From Bacillota bacterium (GTDB lineage: Bacteria; Bacillota; Clostridia; Acetivibrionales; DSM-1351), in contig JAEWSZ010000118.1 in NCBI GenBank assembly GCA_023397905.1, positions 1 through 49,731 of the forward strand: a DNA stretch of 49,731 bases, read 5' to 3'. Below are positions 16,946 through 25,201 of this stretch, in pieces (positions within the stretch are counted from its first letter, which is position 1; every line of letters begins with the position of its first letter). The notes under the pieces are model-generated. The model searched no databases. It was not told the origin of the DNA and was given only the letters and a program-made list of their open reading frames with translations. The position numbers and the translations under genes are program-made.

Positions 16946-18340
16946 CTAACTTAAATCACTTAAAATCTGAACAGGTTTTTTCTTCATTATTGCAATTCCG
17001 GCTCCACAAACAGAAGCTATTACCAATAATAGTATCAATCCGCCTGTTATAGATATCATCGTAATGGTGATATCCACTGATATGTCGGAAATAGCGTTAG
17101 TTGCTATTTTACCGTTTATAGCCGCTGTTGTATTGACAGCAGGAACTATAGAATTGTCCACTTGCTGATATACCAAATAGGATGCGATTTTGCTCGACAG
17201 CAAAGGAGCAATGGCAAGGGCCACACCAAAGGCTACCATCGCCAGTATTAATGCCTCTGCCATGAGTTGACTGAGTATTGCGCTTTTGCTTTCTCCTAAA
17301 GCTTGGAGAATTCCAATTTCATGATGGCGGTTTTTAATCCAGAAAATGAAAATGAGCAACATAATCAGAAATCCGGAAACCGCAGCAACAAACAATAAGG
17401 TTTTGGACATTTGTTCAATGTCCGTAAAACTTGAAGCTAGCTGATCGCTTATACCACTGCTGTTGATAATGTCGTACCGCGCCCATATTACGTTCAATGC
17501 CAGAACCGCGTCCATAATGGTGTCGTAATTGTCCGGATTGTCAATTTGAAAGGTAGCATAGACATATAGTGGATCATCTGTATGACCTTCCGGCTTTTCC
17601 GGAAAGCGAAGGTCAGAGAAGATGGTATTTTCGCTGCGATAAGTGTCGCCGCTGTGTAGTGTAGGTATGTTCTGCGTGATGGTGAATATACCTACAATTG
17701 TGGCACTGTAGAACTCAGAACTCTCTGGATCAGTACGATTATTAAAGGACATGGTATCACCCAGGGATAATCCGTTTAACTCGGCCAATGCTTCTGAAAT
17801 CAAAAGCACATCATGATCCTGGGGTGTGACAAAACGCCCCTCTTTCAATGTAATATAGCCATCGGCAACAGCAAAATTCCGTGACATATCCAGATTACCG
17901 ACTAAATTGACGCCGCCATAATCCTTGCTTTGGTCTCTGTCCTTGTCATAGATACGCTCAAAATTTACCGGCATGACTACCGTAGGCGCAGTTACGACAT
18001 TATACGATACAACTCCGTTAACAGAAGCAATTTTCAATATATCGTCCATCAATACCGAATCAAATTGATTATTGGGAGCCTGGCTCAATACCGAACCGTC
18101 GTTAAAATAGGTGTAGATAGCTTCAGTAGCCAGCCGTTCTCGCATATTGCCGATGTTTTCAGTGATTTGGAATCCTGATCCGACCGCTTCTTTGGATTGG
18201 GTCTGTATCTTTATACTTGCTGTCCGGCTTGCCAGTCCTGCAAGGAAAAAGATACAAATTAAAATAATACAAAATAATAGTAAAATACTTTTTAGTGGTT
18301 TCCTAAGAATACTGCGAAAACCGCGCTGTATGAAATTCAT
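16946..18340 (-). CDS. FtsX-like (MacB-type) ABC permease
   Basis: A 464-residue permease with one N-terminal membrane helix (residues about 15-37), a large extracytoplasmic domain (about 40-315), and three C-terminal helices (around 325-345, 365-395 and 425-450). This is the FtsX fold. The conserved HHEIGILQALGESKSAILSQLMAE segment after the first C-terminal helix is the FtsX-family coupling region. It is in an operon with a second FtsX permease and an ATPase, so the complex is probably a heterodimeric mechanotransmission ABC transporter. Confidence 0.92.
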   Translation of the reverse strand: MNFIQRGFRSILRKPLKSILLLFCIILICIFFLAGLASRTASIKIQTQSKEAVGSGFQITENIGNMRERLATEAIYTYFNDGSVLSQAPNNQFDSVLMDDILKIASVNGVVSYNVVTAPTVVMPVNFERIYDKDRDQSKDYGGVNLVGNLDMSRNFAVADGYITLKEGRFVTPQDHDVLLISEALAELNGLSLGDTMSFNNRTDPESSEFYSATIVGIFTITQNIPTLHSGDTYRSENTIFSDLRFPEKPEGHTDDPLYVYATFQIDNPDNYDTIMDAVLALNVIWARYDIINSSGISDQLASSFTDIEQMSKTLLFVAAVSGFLIMLLIFIFWIKNRHHEIGILQALGESKSAILSQLMAEALILAMVAFGVALAIAPLLSSKIASYLVYQQVDNSIVPAVNTTAAINGKIATNAISDISVDITITMISITGGLILLLVIASVCGAGIAIMKKKPVQILSDLS

Positions 18341-18355
18341 CTTAATGCTTCCTTT

Positions 18356-19588
18356 CTATTCCAGCATTGATAATGCTTCTTTTGGTTTCAAACGTACTAT
18401 TTGAATTGTAGAAATGCCAATCGAGACAGCCAGTACAACCAATCCTGCCAGCAGCAATCCAAGAAAGTCGATCCCTCGTATTCCGTAATCAATATTGGAC
18501 AAAATGCCTATTTGATTGCTCAAAATCAGTTTTCCCAATACTCCTGTAGTAAAATGGCTTGTCGTTGAGGCAATGGTTGCTGCGATCATGAAAATCAGTG
18601 ATGATTCTACTGCGCTTTGCAGGAAAAGTGTATATCGCTCCTCGCCTAAAGCAAGCAATACCGCCATCTCTTTCATACGGCCTCTGAGCCACATCCACAG
18701 CAAAAGGCTTGTAATAAAAGCCGATGTAATCACTGTGAAAATAAGCATGATGAAAACCAGTCTGATTGTTTGAATCAGAGGGCCTTGCAATGAGGAATAA
18801 AGGGAATCGGAAACTGTCACCTCATAGTCCGCTCCGATAATTTGCACGACTTGTTCCAGTGTATTATCCGAAAGATCCGGATTGTACAAGAAGAAACGGC
18901 AAGTGACATAGAGATTTGAATCATTAAACAATTCTGCGGCCATGTTATGATCCATATAGATATAGTTTTCAATCCGGCGTATAATCGTGGTCTCGCCTGC
19001 TTGGGTGCGCTCGTTATCCGTTGCGCGGAACAATCCCACGATAGCACCTGTTGCTACCCGGCCGTTTTCGCCTTTAAAAGTCATCTTATCTCCGACATCC
19101 AGACCGTTTTGTTCTGCCAGAATATAGTCTATGACCAATTCATGATTGCTGCTTTCATTAATTTCCTTCCCCTTTGTGATATAGAACAATTGATTTAGAA
19201 ACCAGTAGTTTGTTCCAATATCATCACATGCATAGACAGCAACCATAGAATCAAGTTTACTGTCAAGCTCCCGGCCACCTTGAAAATTAGTAAAATCAAT
19301 AGGATAAGCATGACGTGTATCACTATTTCGTTTTGCGGATACTACATTACCTAATGCTGTGATCTTCTCAACCATATCATCCGTAATCAGCTTATCAGAA
19401 GCTGCTGCCTCCACAACGATTTGAACCTGCGTTTCAGACTTCATTGAAGAGACAATTTCATTTGATGCCCGTAAAATAATTAGCGAATTCAAAACCATGG
19501 AGCAAATCACATAAAATGTTAAAAACAGTAAAATAGTTTTTTTCCAGTTGCGTCGCAAATAACGAAACGCTCTTTGTGTTGAATTCAT
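18356..19588 (-). CDS. FtsX-like (MacB-type) ABC permease
   Basis: A 410-residue permease with the same layout as its neighbour: one N-terminal helix (about residues 15-40), an extracytoplasmic domain, and three C-terminal helices with the coupling segment RMKEMAVLLALGEERY between the first two. The ATG at 19588 follows AAGGAG; an in-frame GTG at 19603 overlaps that ribosome-binding site and is unlikely to be used. It probably pairs with the next permease and the 16287-16934 ATPase. Confidence 0.92.
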   Translation of the reverse strand: MNSTQRAFRYLRRNWKKTILLFLTFYVICSMVLNSLIILRASNEIVSSMKSETQVQIVVEAAASDKLITDDMVEKITALGNVVSAKRNSDTRHAYPIDFTNFQGGRELDSKLDSMVAVYACDDIGTNYWFLNQLFYITKGKEINESSNHELVIDYILAEQNGLDVGDKMTFKGENGRVATGAIVGLFRATDNERTQAGETTIIRRIENYIYMDHNMAAELFNDSNLYVTCRFFLYNPDLSDNTLEQVVQIIGADYEVTVSDSLYSSLQGPLIQTIRLVFIMLIFTVITSAFITSLLLWMWLRGRMKEMAVLLALGEERYTLFLQSAVESSLIFMIAATIASTTSHFTTGVLGKLILSNQIGILSNIDYGIRGIDFLGLLLAGLVVLAVSIGISTIQIVRLKPKEALSMLE

Positions 19589-19599
19589 ACCGGACTCCT

Positions 19600-20100
19600 T
19601 CACTTTAATCTGATTACTGCGATTTTCTTAGCATAGAAAGCGTTTCCCTCATATTTACCCCACCCATTTATAGAAGAATCTATTTTTATTTCATCGGAAG
19701 AAGCGTCAGAAAAATCGCCTGCATGGGTAGCAGCATTGATTTCATAAATATAAAATTTTGTGTTTTCATCATAGATGATATTAATATTACTCGGGTCATC
19801 TTCATCTGCTTTTGCGGGGGAAATAACTGTCGCACCATCGTCCTCACTAATGTTGGGCGTCGCAGTAACGCCGTCATCCGTCCGACTTACCACAATACCA
19901 TAAAAATTTGCATCATCCGGTTGTGGCTCTGCATCATCAAAAGGCACATCATTTGTTTTGTCTGATACATTAGTTTTTGGTGCAGCAGATATGGGCTGCC
20001 TAGAAGGGATGTTATTGCCGGATTCGCTTTTCCCGCATCCTGCCAAACAAACAATCAACAGGCATATCCCCACTGTTATCGCAATTGTTTTTGATTTCAT
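19600..20100 (-). CDS. Secreted lipoprotein of the FtsX operon
   Basis: A 166-residue lipoprotein: signal segment MKSKTIAITVGICLLIVCLAGC with lipobox LAGC (Cys22), a low-complexity linker rich in Asp, Pro and Ser (residues about 25-65), and a small beta-rich domain ending YAKKIAVIRLK. I do not recognise the domain. The start at 20100 follows GGGAGG. As first gene of the operon, 11 bp before the first permease, it may bind the substrate or the target of the transporter outside the membrane. Confidence 0.85.
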   Translation of the reverse strand: MKSKTIAITVGICLLIVCLAGCGKSESGNNIPSRQPISAAPKTNVSDKTNDVPFDDAEPQPDDANFYGIVVSRTDDGVTATPNISEDDGATVISPAKADEDDPSNINIIYDENTKFYIYEINAATHAGDFSDASSDEIKIDSSINGWGKYEGNAFYAKKIAVIRLK

Positions 20101-20150
20101 ATAAATCCTCCCTGAGTTGAGATTGTGGTCCAATCATACCGAAAAACTTC

Positions 20151-20207
20151 TCTAAAAGTCTTCTAAACACGATGGAGAAATCACTTCTGCTTTAGAAGAT
20201 TTTTAGA
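20151..20207. promoter_or_regulatory. Paired tandem response-regulator binding sites
   Basis: TCTAAAAGTCTTCTAAA (20151-20167) holds two TCTAAA hexamers 11 bp apart. TTTAGAAGATTTTTAGA (20191-20207) is its reverse complement in 16 of 17 positions and holds two TTTAGA hexamers 11 bp apart. Direct half-sites with 10-11 bp spacing are the usual target of OmpR/PhoB-type regulators. Here one pair faces each of the two divergent operons. Confidence 0.7.
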
Positions 20208-20247
20208 AAAGATTATGTTATGCTAAAAGGGGTATGGAGGCGAATAT

Positions 20248-20934
20248 GTGAAAATTTTACTTATTGAAGATGATAAAAATTTGTCTGCAACAATTGCAGA
20301 GCAATTGCAAAACGAAGGTTACATCGTTGATTGTTGCATGGATGGGGAAATAGCACTGATGTATGCTTTGAATATAGATTTCAACTATGATGTTGTCTTA
20401 CTTGACCGTTTGCTTCCGGTGATTGACGGCCTGACCATTTTGAAGGCTATGAGGGAAAAACACATACAAACACCAGTCATTTTTATTACTGCACTGTCAG
20501 AATTGGAAGATAGGATTACCGGACTAGACTGCGGAGCGGACGACTATCTGGTGAAACCTTTTTACGTTAGGGAGCTGCTTGCCAGAATTCGTGCACTGAC
20601 CCGTCGCCCGCCTGAGCTTTCTGAGGATAATTGCCTATCAACATTTGATCTCACACTTGATATAAACGAACGTCGCTTAACCTATCGCAATGTTTCCATT
20701 TTGCTTACTCCAAAAGAGTCAGAGTTATTGGCTGCATTCATGTCTCATCCTAGTAAAACATTCAGCCGCGAGCAATTGGTTTGGATGGTTTGGGGTTCCA
20801 GTTCTGATATAGAATCCGGTAATGTAGATAACTACATTTATTTTCTGCGGAAGCGGCTAAAAAGCTTAGAGTGCCAGGCTACAATAAAAACAGTCTATGG
20901 AGCCGGTTATAGTTTGGAGGCCGACAATGCTTAA
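20248..20934 (+). CDS. OmpR/PhoB-family response regulator
   Basis: A 228-residue regulator: a receiver domain (residues 1-115) with the acidic pocket EDD, the phosphoacceptor Asp in VVLLDRLLPVIDG, the switch Thr/Ala region FITALSE and Lys in YLVKPF, then a winged-helix domain (about 125-225) with REQLVWMVWG and VDNYIYFLRKRL. It starts with GTG behind GGAGG; the nearby ATG is out of frame. It overlaps the kinase gene by 8 bp. The divergent lipoprotein-FtsX operon and the paired 11-bp tandem sites between them make that operon the likely target. Confidence 0.95.
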   Translation: MKILLIEDDKNLSATIAEQLQNEGYIVDCCMDGEIALMYALNIDFNYDVVLLDRLLPVIDGLTILKAMREKHIQTPVIFITALSELEDRITGLDCGADDYLVKPFYVRELLARIRALTRRPPELSEDNCLSTFDLTLDINERRLTYRNVSILLTPKESELLAAFMSHPSKTFSREQLVWMVWGSSSDIESGNVDNYIYFLRKRLKSLECQATIKTVYGAGYSLEADNA

Positions 20935-22219
20935 ACTTCGCAAAAAATTAATGCTGCTGTTTTTGACCTTCATCATGCTGCTTTTTACAGTCATCATGAT
21001 TTTATTGGCATATAACTCTGTACAGAGGATGCGAGAAGCTGAGAAAACCTATATGCAAAATATTGCATCGAACTTAATTTATCAAAGACAGGGCGGGTAC
21101 CAGTTTACTGATAAAGATGCGGAATATTATGCCTCTCGGAGTCATATCCGGTTTCGATTGACCAACAAGGACGGAAAGCTGCTATTTTCCAGTGACGAAC
21201 GATTTATAACCGACAGTGCCACCCTATTATCACGATTGAATGCCAGACAAGAAGATATTCTTGTGGTATCTGTGGGTGACAACGTAACGGTGATGCAGAG
21301 TAATATTCTTGCAATCGAAGGCAACAGCGGAGACTCTTATTATGGCATTATAGCCAATATACCTACTGATGGGGGTGGAATGGAAACGCTGACGATTCTA
21401 TATCAGCACAACTCGGTAAAAACCACGCTTTGGCAGAGCTGCGGATGGTATCCCTTGATCTGGTTAACAGCACTTGCGGCAATATACGGTCTCAGCCGCT
21501 TCTTGATCACCGTATCGCTAAAGCCAGTGGAAGCCTCTATCCGCAGCCAGAAGAATTTTATCGCTTCTGCTTCTCATGAGCTGAACTCTCCATTAACGGT
21601 TATTCAGACAAATACCGAGGCTATACAAAGCCTGCAGCTAAATGACCGCCGGATAGAACAAAAGCTGGAAATCATAGACAAAGAATGTCAATTGATGTCC
21701 AATCTTATTAAGAATATGCTGTCCCTCGCTTCCAGCGATGCAGGGAGCTGGACTATGAATCCCACTGAGATTAATGTGGACTCTTTATTGATTGAAACTT
21801 GGGAAGCATTTCAAAGTTCATGCGCTCAAAAAGGTATTATACTGGAACTTGAATTGAGTGACCATGATTATCCAGTGTTTACCGCAGATAAGGATCGTGT
21901 TTCACAAGTTCTGGGTATTTTGCTGGATAACGCAATTAACTATTCTGAAAAGGGCTCTGAAATCCAATTGCAGTGTGAAAATGATAAGGGTTGGCTGTTG
22001 TTCTCAGTGACCGATCACGCAATCGGTATCAACGACAGCGAAAAAGAGAAGGTGTTTGAACGATTCTACCGTGCAGACCAATCACGGAGTAAAAAAGAGC
22101 ATTTTGGGTTAGGCTTATGTATTGCAAAAGAAATTGTTCAATTACACCATGGGATTATTACGTTGGAGGATACACCAGGTGGCGGATGTACCTTTAGAGT
22201 AAAACTTCCTACAAAGTAA
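20927..22219 (+). CDS. Sensor histidine kinase
   Basis: A 430-residue membrane kinase. TM1 is at residues about 8-30 and TM2 at about 175-197, around an extracytoplasmic sensor domain of roughly 140 residues. The H-box is SASHELNSPLTV with His217, the N-box LDNAINYS, the G1 region VTDHAIGI, and G2 HFGLGLCIAKEI. The start at 20927 has TTGGAGG upstream and overlaps the regulator gene. The G1 box lacks the usual first glycine (DxGxG is DHAIG). It probably senses a compound handled by the divergent FtsX-type transporter. Confidence 0.93.
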   Translation: MLKLRKKLMLLFLTFIMLLFTVIMILLAYNSVQRMREAEKTYMQNIASNLIYQRQGGYQFTDKDAEYYASRSHIRFRLTNKDGKLLFSSDERFITDSATLLSRLNARQEDILVVSVGDNVTVMQSNILAIEGNSGDSYYGIIANIPTDGGGMETLTILYQHNSVKTTLWQSCGWYPLIWLTALAAIYGLSRFLITVSLKPVEASIRSQKNFIASASHELNSPLTVIQTNTEAIQSLQLNDRRIEQKLEIIDKECQLMSNLIKNMLSLASSDAGSWTMNPTEINVDSLLIETWEAFQSSCAQKGIILELELSDHDYPVFTADKDRVSQVLGILLDNAINYSEKGSEIQLQCENDKGWLLFSVTDHAIGINDSEKEKVFERFYRADQSRSKKEHFGLGLCIAKEIVQLHHGIITLEDTPGGGCTFRVKLPTK

Positions 22220-22355
22220 TAAATATTAGTCTGGGGGAGATTGGTTTTTCAAGGTAGTCTTATCTTTTATAAAAAGGCCTGGACACATAATATTTATCCT
22301 AAGCTATACTTTACCATATAAGTGAAGCTCAGGGGGTATTTACACATTAAAACTA

Positions 22356-24230
22356 TTATCTGATATCCTTATTCGATATCAGCAGCGCAGAACTGATTAC
22401 CACGAATACGGAGCCTACGTTATGGGTCAGCGCCGCTGTCACGGGATTCAGCGCCCCGGCAGTGGACAGAATCACCGCAGCCGCATTCCAAATCATCGCA
22501 GCGGTAATGTTGAAATTGATCCGCTTTATGGACTTTTGCGCCATTCTGAAAAGATAGGGGATCCGCTCGATATTGTCGCTGACAAGCACGGCATCCGCGG
22601 CTTCTATGGCGATATCACTGCCGACCCCGCCCATGGCTATTCCTGCGTAGGCGGTTTTCAGGGCAAGAGCATCATTGACGCCATCGCCGATCATACAGAT
22701 GTTTTTCCCGCTATCGGCGTATTCCCTGATCACATTCATTTTTTCTTCCGGCAGCATATTGGGCTTCACATCATCAATCCCAACCTGCGAAGCAATAAAT
22801 TTTGCGGTGGCTTCGTTGTCGCCGGTCAGAAGAACAGGATGCACGCCAATGGATTTCAATTCCGTAATCATGGCCTTTGCCGTATCCCGTAAAACATCCG
22901 CAAGCGCAATAATACCAGCAAATCTGCCATCCAGGCCGACATAAATGACAGTCGCCCCCTTTTCCAAGTACACATCCGCGGCTTTCTGAGCCGGCCCGGG
23001 TATGACTATATTTTGGCTGTTCAGGTAATCGGCTTTTCCGGCAAGAATCTCAATGCCGTCCACCCTCGCGCTGACGCCCAGGCCTGCGGCCAGCACAAAA
23101 TCCTGTGTTTCCTGCTGCTTGCCGCCATGATTAAGATAGTACCTGAGAATCGCTTTTCCAAGCGGGTGCTCAGAACGCTGCTCGGCTAAAGCGGCCAGCC
23201 TGAGCAGTTCATTAGAATCAATATTATACTCAAAGCTCTCAACGCCCACTACTTCGGGCTTGCCGTGTGTCAGCGTGCCGGTTTTGTCAAAGGCCATGTA
23301 ACCGATTTTTGAGAAACGCTGCAGAGCGTCGCCGGAGCGGACAAGGATGCCGAATCTCGTTGCGTTCCCGATGCCCGCCATGACAGCTGTCGGCGTTGCG
23401 AGAATAAACGCGCAGGGGCAGAACACCACCAACACTGTAACGGCGCGGATTACTTCACCCGTTATAAGCCATGCCGCTCCCGCTATACTGAGGGAGACAA
23501 CCACAAGCCATGTCGCCCAACGGTCCGCCTGCTTTACGATGGGCGCTTTGTTGGCATCGGCTTGCTCGGCAAGCTGAATCATCCTCTGAAGCGAGCTGTC
23601 GCCGCCCACCTTGACGGCGCGCATTTCAAAGGTGCCAAACTGGTTAATGGTTCCGCTTGTGACTTCATCGCCGGCAGTTTTATCGACGGGGATGGATTCG
23701 CCGGTCATAACCGACTGGTCGACGGATGTTTCACCGGCGACGATTATACCATCCGCCGCAATGGTTTCACCAGCCAGAACGACGAGAATATCCCCGGCTT
23801 TCACATCTTTTGCAGAAATGACCTCCTCTTTGCCGTCCCGTTTGACGCGCGCCGTTTTCGGAGCCAGGTTTATGAGCTTCTCAATGCCCTTCCGGGCTTT
23901 ACGGGCGGTTGCGTCCTCAAGCAATGTTCCAACCGCCATTATCAGTGCGACTTCTCCCGCCGCGAAATACTCGCCGATCAGGATGGAGGCGATTAACGCC
24001 ATGGAAACCAGCACATCCGCCTTGATGTCATGCTCTTTGATCAGCGCAATAACGGAGCCGGTCACAATAGGGATACCGCAAAGTACAATAGCGGCCCACG
24101 CAATATCAAAGGGCAGTGTATTTTTTAAGATGCCGGTCAGGCTCAGAATGAGGGTAACCGCTGAAATGATAACGAAAAGGACATTTCGTTTTTCCTCATT
24201 TATAAAACAGTCTTTGATTTTTATCCACAT
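22356..24230 (-). CDS. Heavy-metal-transporting P1B-type ATPase
   Basis: A 624-residue P-type ATPase without an N-terminal metal-binding domain. Motifs: MTGESIPV (actuator), FCPCAFILATPTAVMAG in TM6 (C271-P-C273), DKTGTLTHG with phosphorylated Asp315, SEHPLGKAI (the P1B HP motif) and GDGVNDALALK. The CPC motif points to a soft or transition metal (Cu, Zn, Cd, or Mn as in CtpC-like pumps). The last helix carries LTHNVGSVFVV rather than the D-x-G of zinc/cadmium exporters, so the metal is left open. AAAGGAGG lies before the start. It is divergent from a TetR gene with palindromes between them, which is unusual because such pumps are more often under ArsR, CsoR or MerR control. Confidence 0.92.
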   Translation of the reverse strand: MWIKIKDCFINEEKRNVLFVIISAVTLILSLTGILKNTLPFDIAWAAIVLCGIPIVTGSVIALIKEHDIKADVLVSMALIASILIGEYFAAGEVALIMAVGTLLEDATARKARKGIEKLINLAPKTARVKRDGKEEVISAKDVKAGDILVVLAGETIAADGIIVAGETSVDQSVMTGESIPVDKTAGDEVTSGTINQFGTFEMRAVKVGGDSSLQRMIQLAEQADANKAPIVKQADRWATWLVVVSLSIAGAAWLITGEVIRAVTVLVVFCPCAFILATPTAVMAGIGNATRFGILVRSGDALQRFSKIGYMAFDKTGTLTHGKPEVVGVESFEYNIDSNELLRLAALAEQRSEHPLGKAILRYYLNHGGKQQETQDFVLAAGLGVSARVDGIEILAGKADYLNSQNIVIPGPAQKAADVYLEKGATVIYVGLDGRFAGIIALADVLRDTAKAMITELKSIGVHPVLLTGDNEATAKFIASQVGIDDVKPNMLPEEKMNVIREYADSGKNICMIGDGVNDALALKTAYAGIAMGGVGSDIAIEAADAVLVSDNIERIPYLFRMAQKSIKRINFNITAAMIWNAAAVILSTAGALNPVTAALTHNVGSVFVVISSALLISNKDIR

Positions 24231-24295
24231 AACGCTGCCTCCTTTAAATGCACACTTGCTTTTTCAATAAAAAAGCGGTACTATTTATATGTTAC

Positions 24296-24310
24296 CGAAC
24301 TATTTGTTCG
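24296..24310. promoter_or_regulatory. Candidate operator between P1B ATPase and TetR genes
   Basis: CGAACTATTTGTTCG is an inverted repeat (CGAAC / GTTCG with 5-bp centre) located about 65 bp upstream of the ATPase start. Confidence 0.4.
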
Positions 24311-24336
24311 ATATCATTATACCGTGGAGGCCTTAC

Positions 24337-24387
24337 ATGAGACAAGAAACAGTTTCGGTCAATTGTGCGGTATTGAACAACTTTTAG
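24337..24387 (+). CDS. Possible 16-residue leader peptide of the TetR gene
   Basis: MRQETVSVNCAVLNNF is encoded behind a full GTGGAGG ribosome-binding site 7 bases upstream, ending with TAG 24 bases before the TetR start codon. The strong ribosome-binding site is what makes this notable; no family is recognised. It could be an upstream frame that tunes TetR translation. Confidence 0.3.
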   Translation: MRQETVSVNCAVLNNF

Positions 24388-24397
24388 CATTTGTTCA
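24374..24397. promoter_or_regulatory. Inverted repeat upstream of TetR start
   Basis: TGAACAA (24374-24380) and TTGTTCA (24391-24397) are perfect 7-bp arms with a 10-bp spacer, ending just before the ribosome-binding site of the TetR gene. The GAAC/GTTC theme is shared with the site at 24296-24310, consistent with one regulator binding both. Confidence 0.4.
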
Positions 24398-24411
24398 TCC
24401 GGAGGGATTCT

Positions 24412-24975
24412 ATGGACAGACGGCAGCAAAAAACAAGAGATGCGATCTTTGAGGCATTCAGCACATTGTTATCCTCAAAAAGCTATACCAGGATCACCAT
24501 ACAGGAAATTATTGATGAAGCGAATATCGGGCGCAGTACATTTTATTCCCATTTTGAGACAAAGGATGATTTACTCAAGGAAATGTGCACCGATCTGTTC
24601 AGTCACGTTTTTTCCGAGAGCCTCGATACCGAAAGCACCCATGATTTTTCACTGGCAAGCGGCAATCCAGGCTCCATGATAACACACATTCTGTATCACC
24701 TCAGAGACAACAAAAAGAACATTACGGGTATCCTCACCTGTGAAAGCGGTGAGCTTTTCCTGCGCTTTTTCAAGCAGTATCTCAACGAATTGATTATTCA
24801 TCATCTTTTAGCAGGAGTTGAACGGAAAAACACAAGCGCTCCGGAGGATTTTCTTGTGAATCACATTGCCGGCAGCTTTGTGGAAATGGTGCAATGGTGG
24901 CTTAAAGACAATATGAAGCAAACTCCGGAGGAATTGGCAGGATACTTTTTGTCAGTAATCATTCCAATTATTTAA
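24412..24975 (+). CDS. TetR-family transcriptional regulator
   Basis: A 187-residue regulator with the TetR DNA-binding motif TRITIQEIIDEANIGRSTFYSHF (residues about 25-47, quoted here only in its family form) followed by a helical C-terminal half of the type common in clostridial TetR proteins (LNELIIHHLLAG, FVEMVQWWLKD). The start at 24412 is behind GGAGGG. It is divergent from the P1B ATPase and probably controls it. Confidence 0.88.
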   Translation: MDRRQQKTRDAIFEAFSTLLSSKSYTRITIQEIIDEANIGRSTFYSHFETKDDLLKEMCTDLFSHVFSESLDTESTHDFSLASGNPGSMITHILYHLRDNKKNITGILTCESGELFLRFFKQYLNELIIHHLLAGVERKNTSAPEDFLVNHIAGSFVEMVQWWLKDNMKQTPEELAGYFLSVIIPII

Positions 24976-25109
24976 TCAAGATTTTTTATTCTGTAGTTAA
25001 CGTTCTTCTTTAACTTTGTCAAAATTTTCCGGGTAAATGAGATTGATAATTACTGGCTAGACTGTTTATCATACCGGCAACTTGCAGCACATCTGGAATT
25101 TTGCTTTTC

Positions 25110-25145
25110 TGTTATGCCATTTTGTGATAATGGCATAACATTTTT
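25110..25145 (+). terminator. Terminator after the TetR gene
   Basis: Perfect 12-bp arms TGTTATGCCATT and AATGGCATAACA with a 7-base loop, followed by a T5 run on the plus strand. It lies about 135 bp past the TetR stop and separates it from the convergent GH4 gene. Confidence 0.65.
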
Positions 25146-25201
25146 CTCTTGCAGCCCTCCTTTAGAATAAGATATTCATTCCCATAATAAAACTTATATT
25201 T

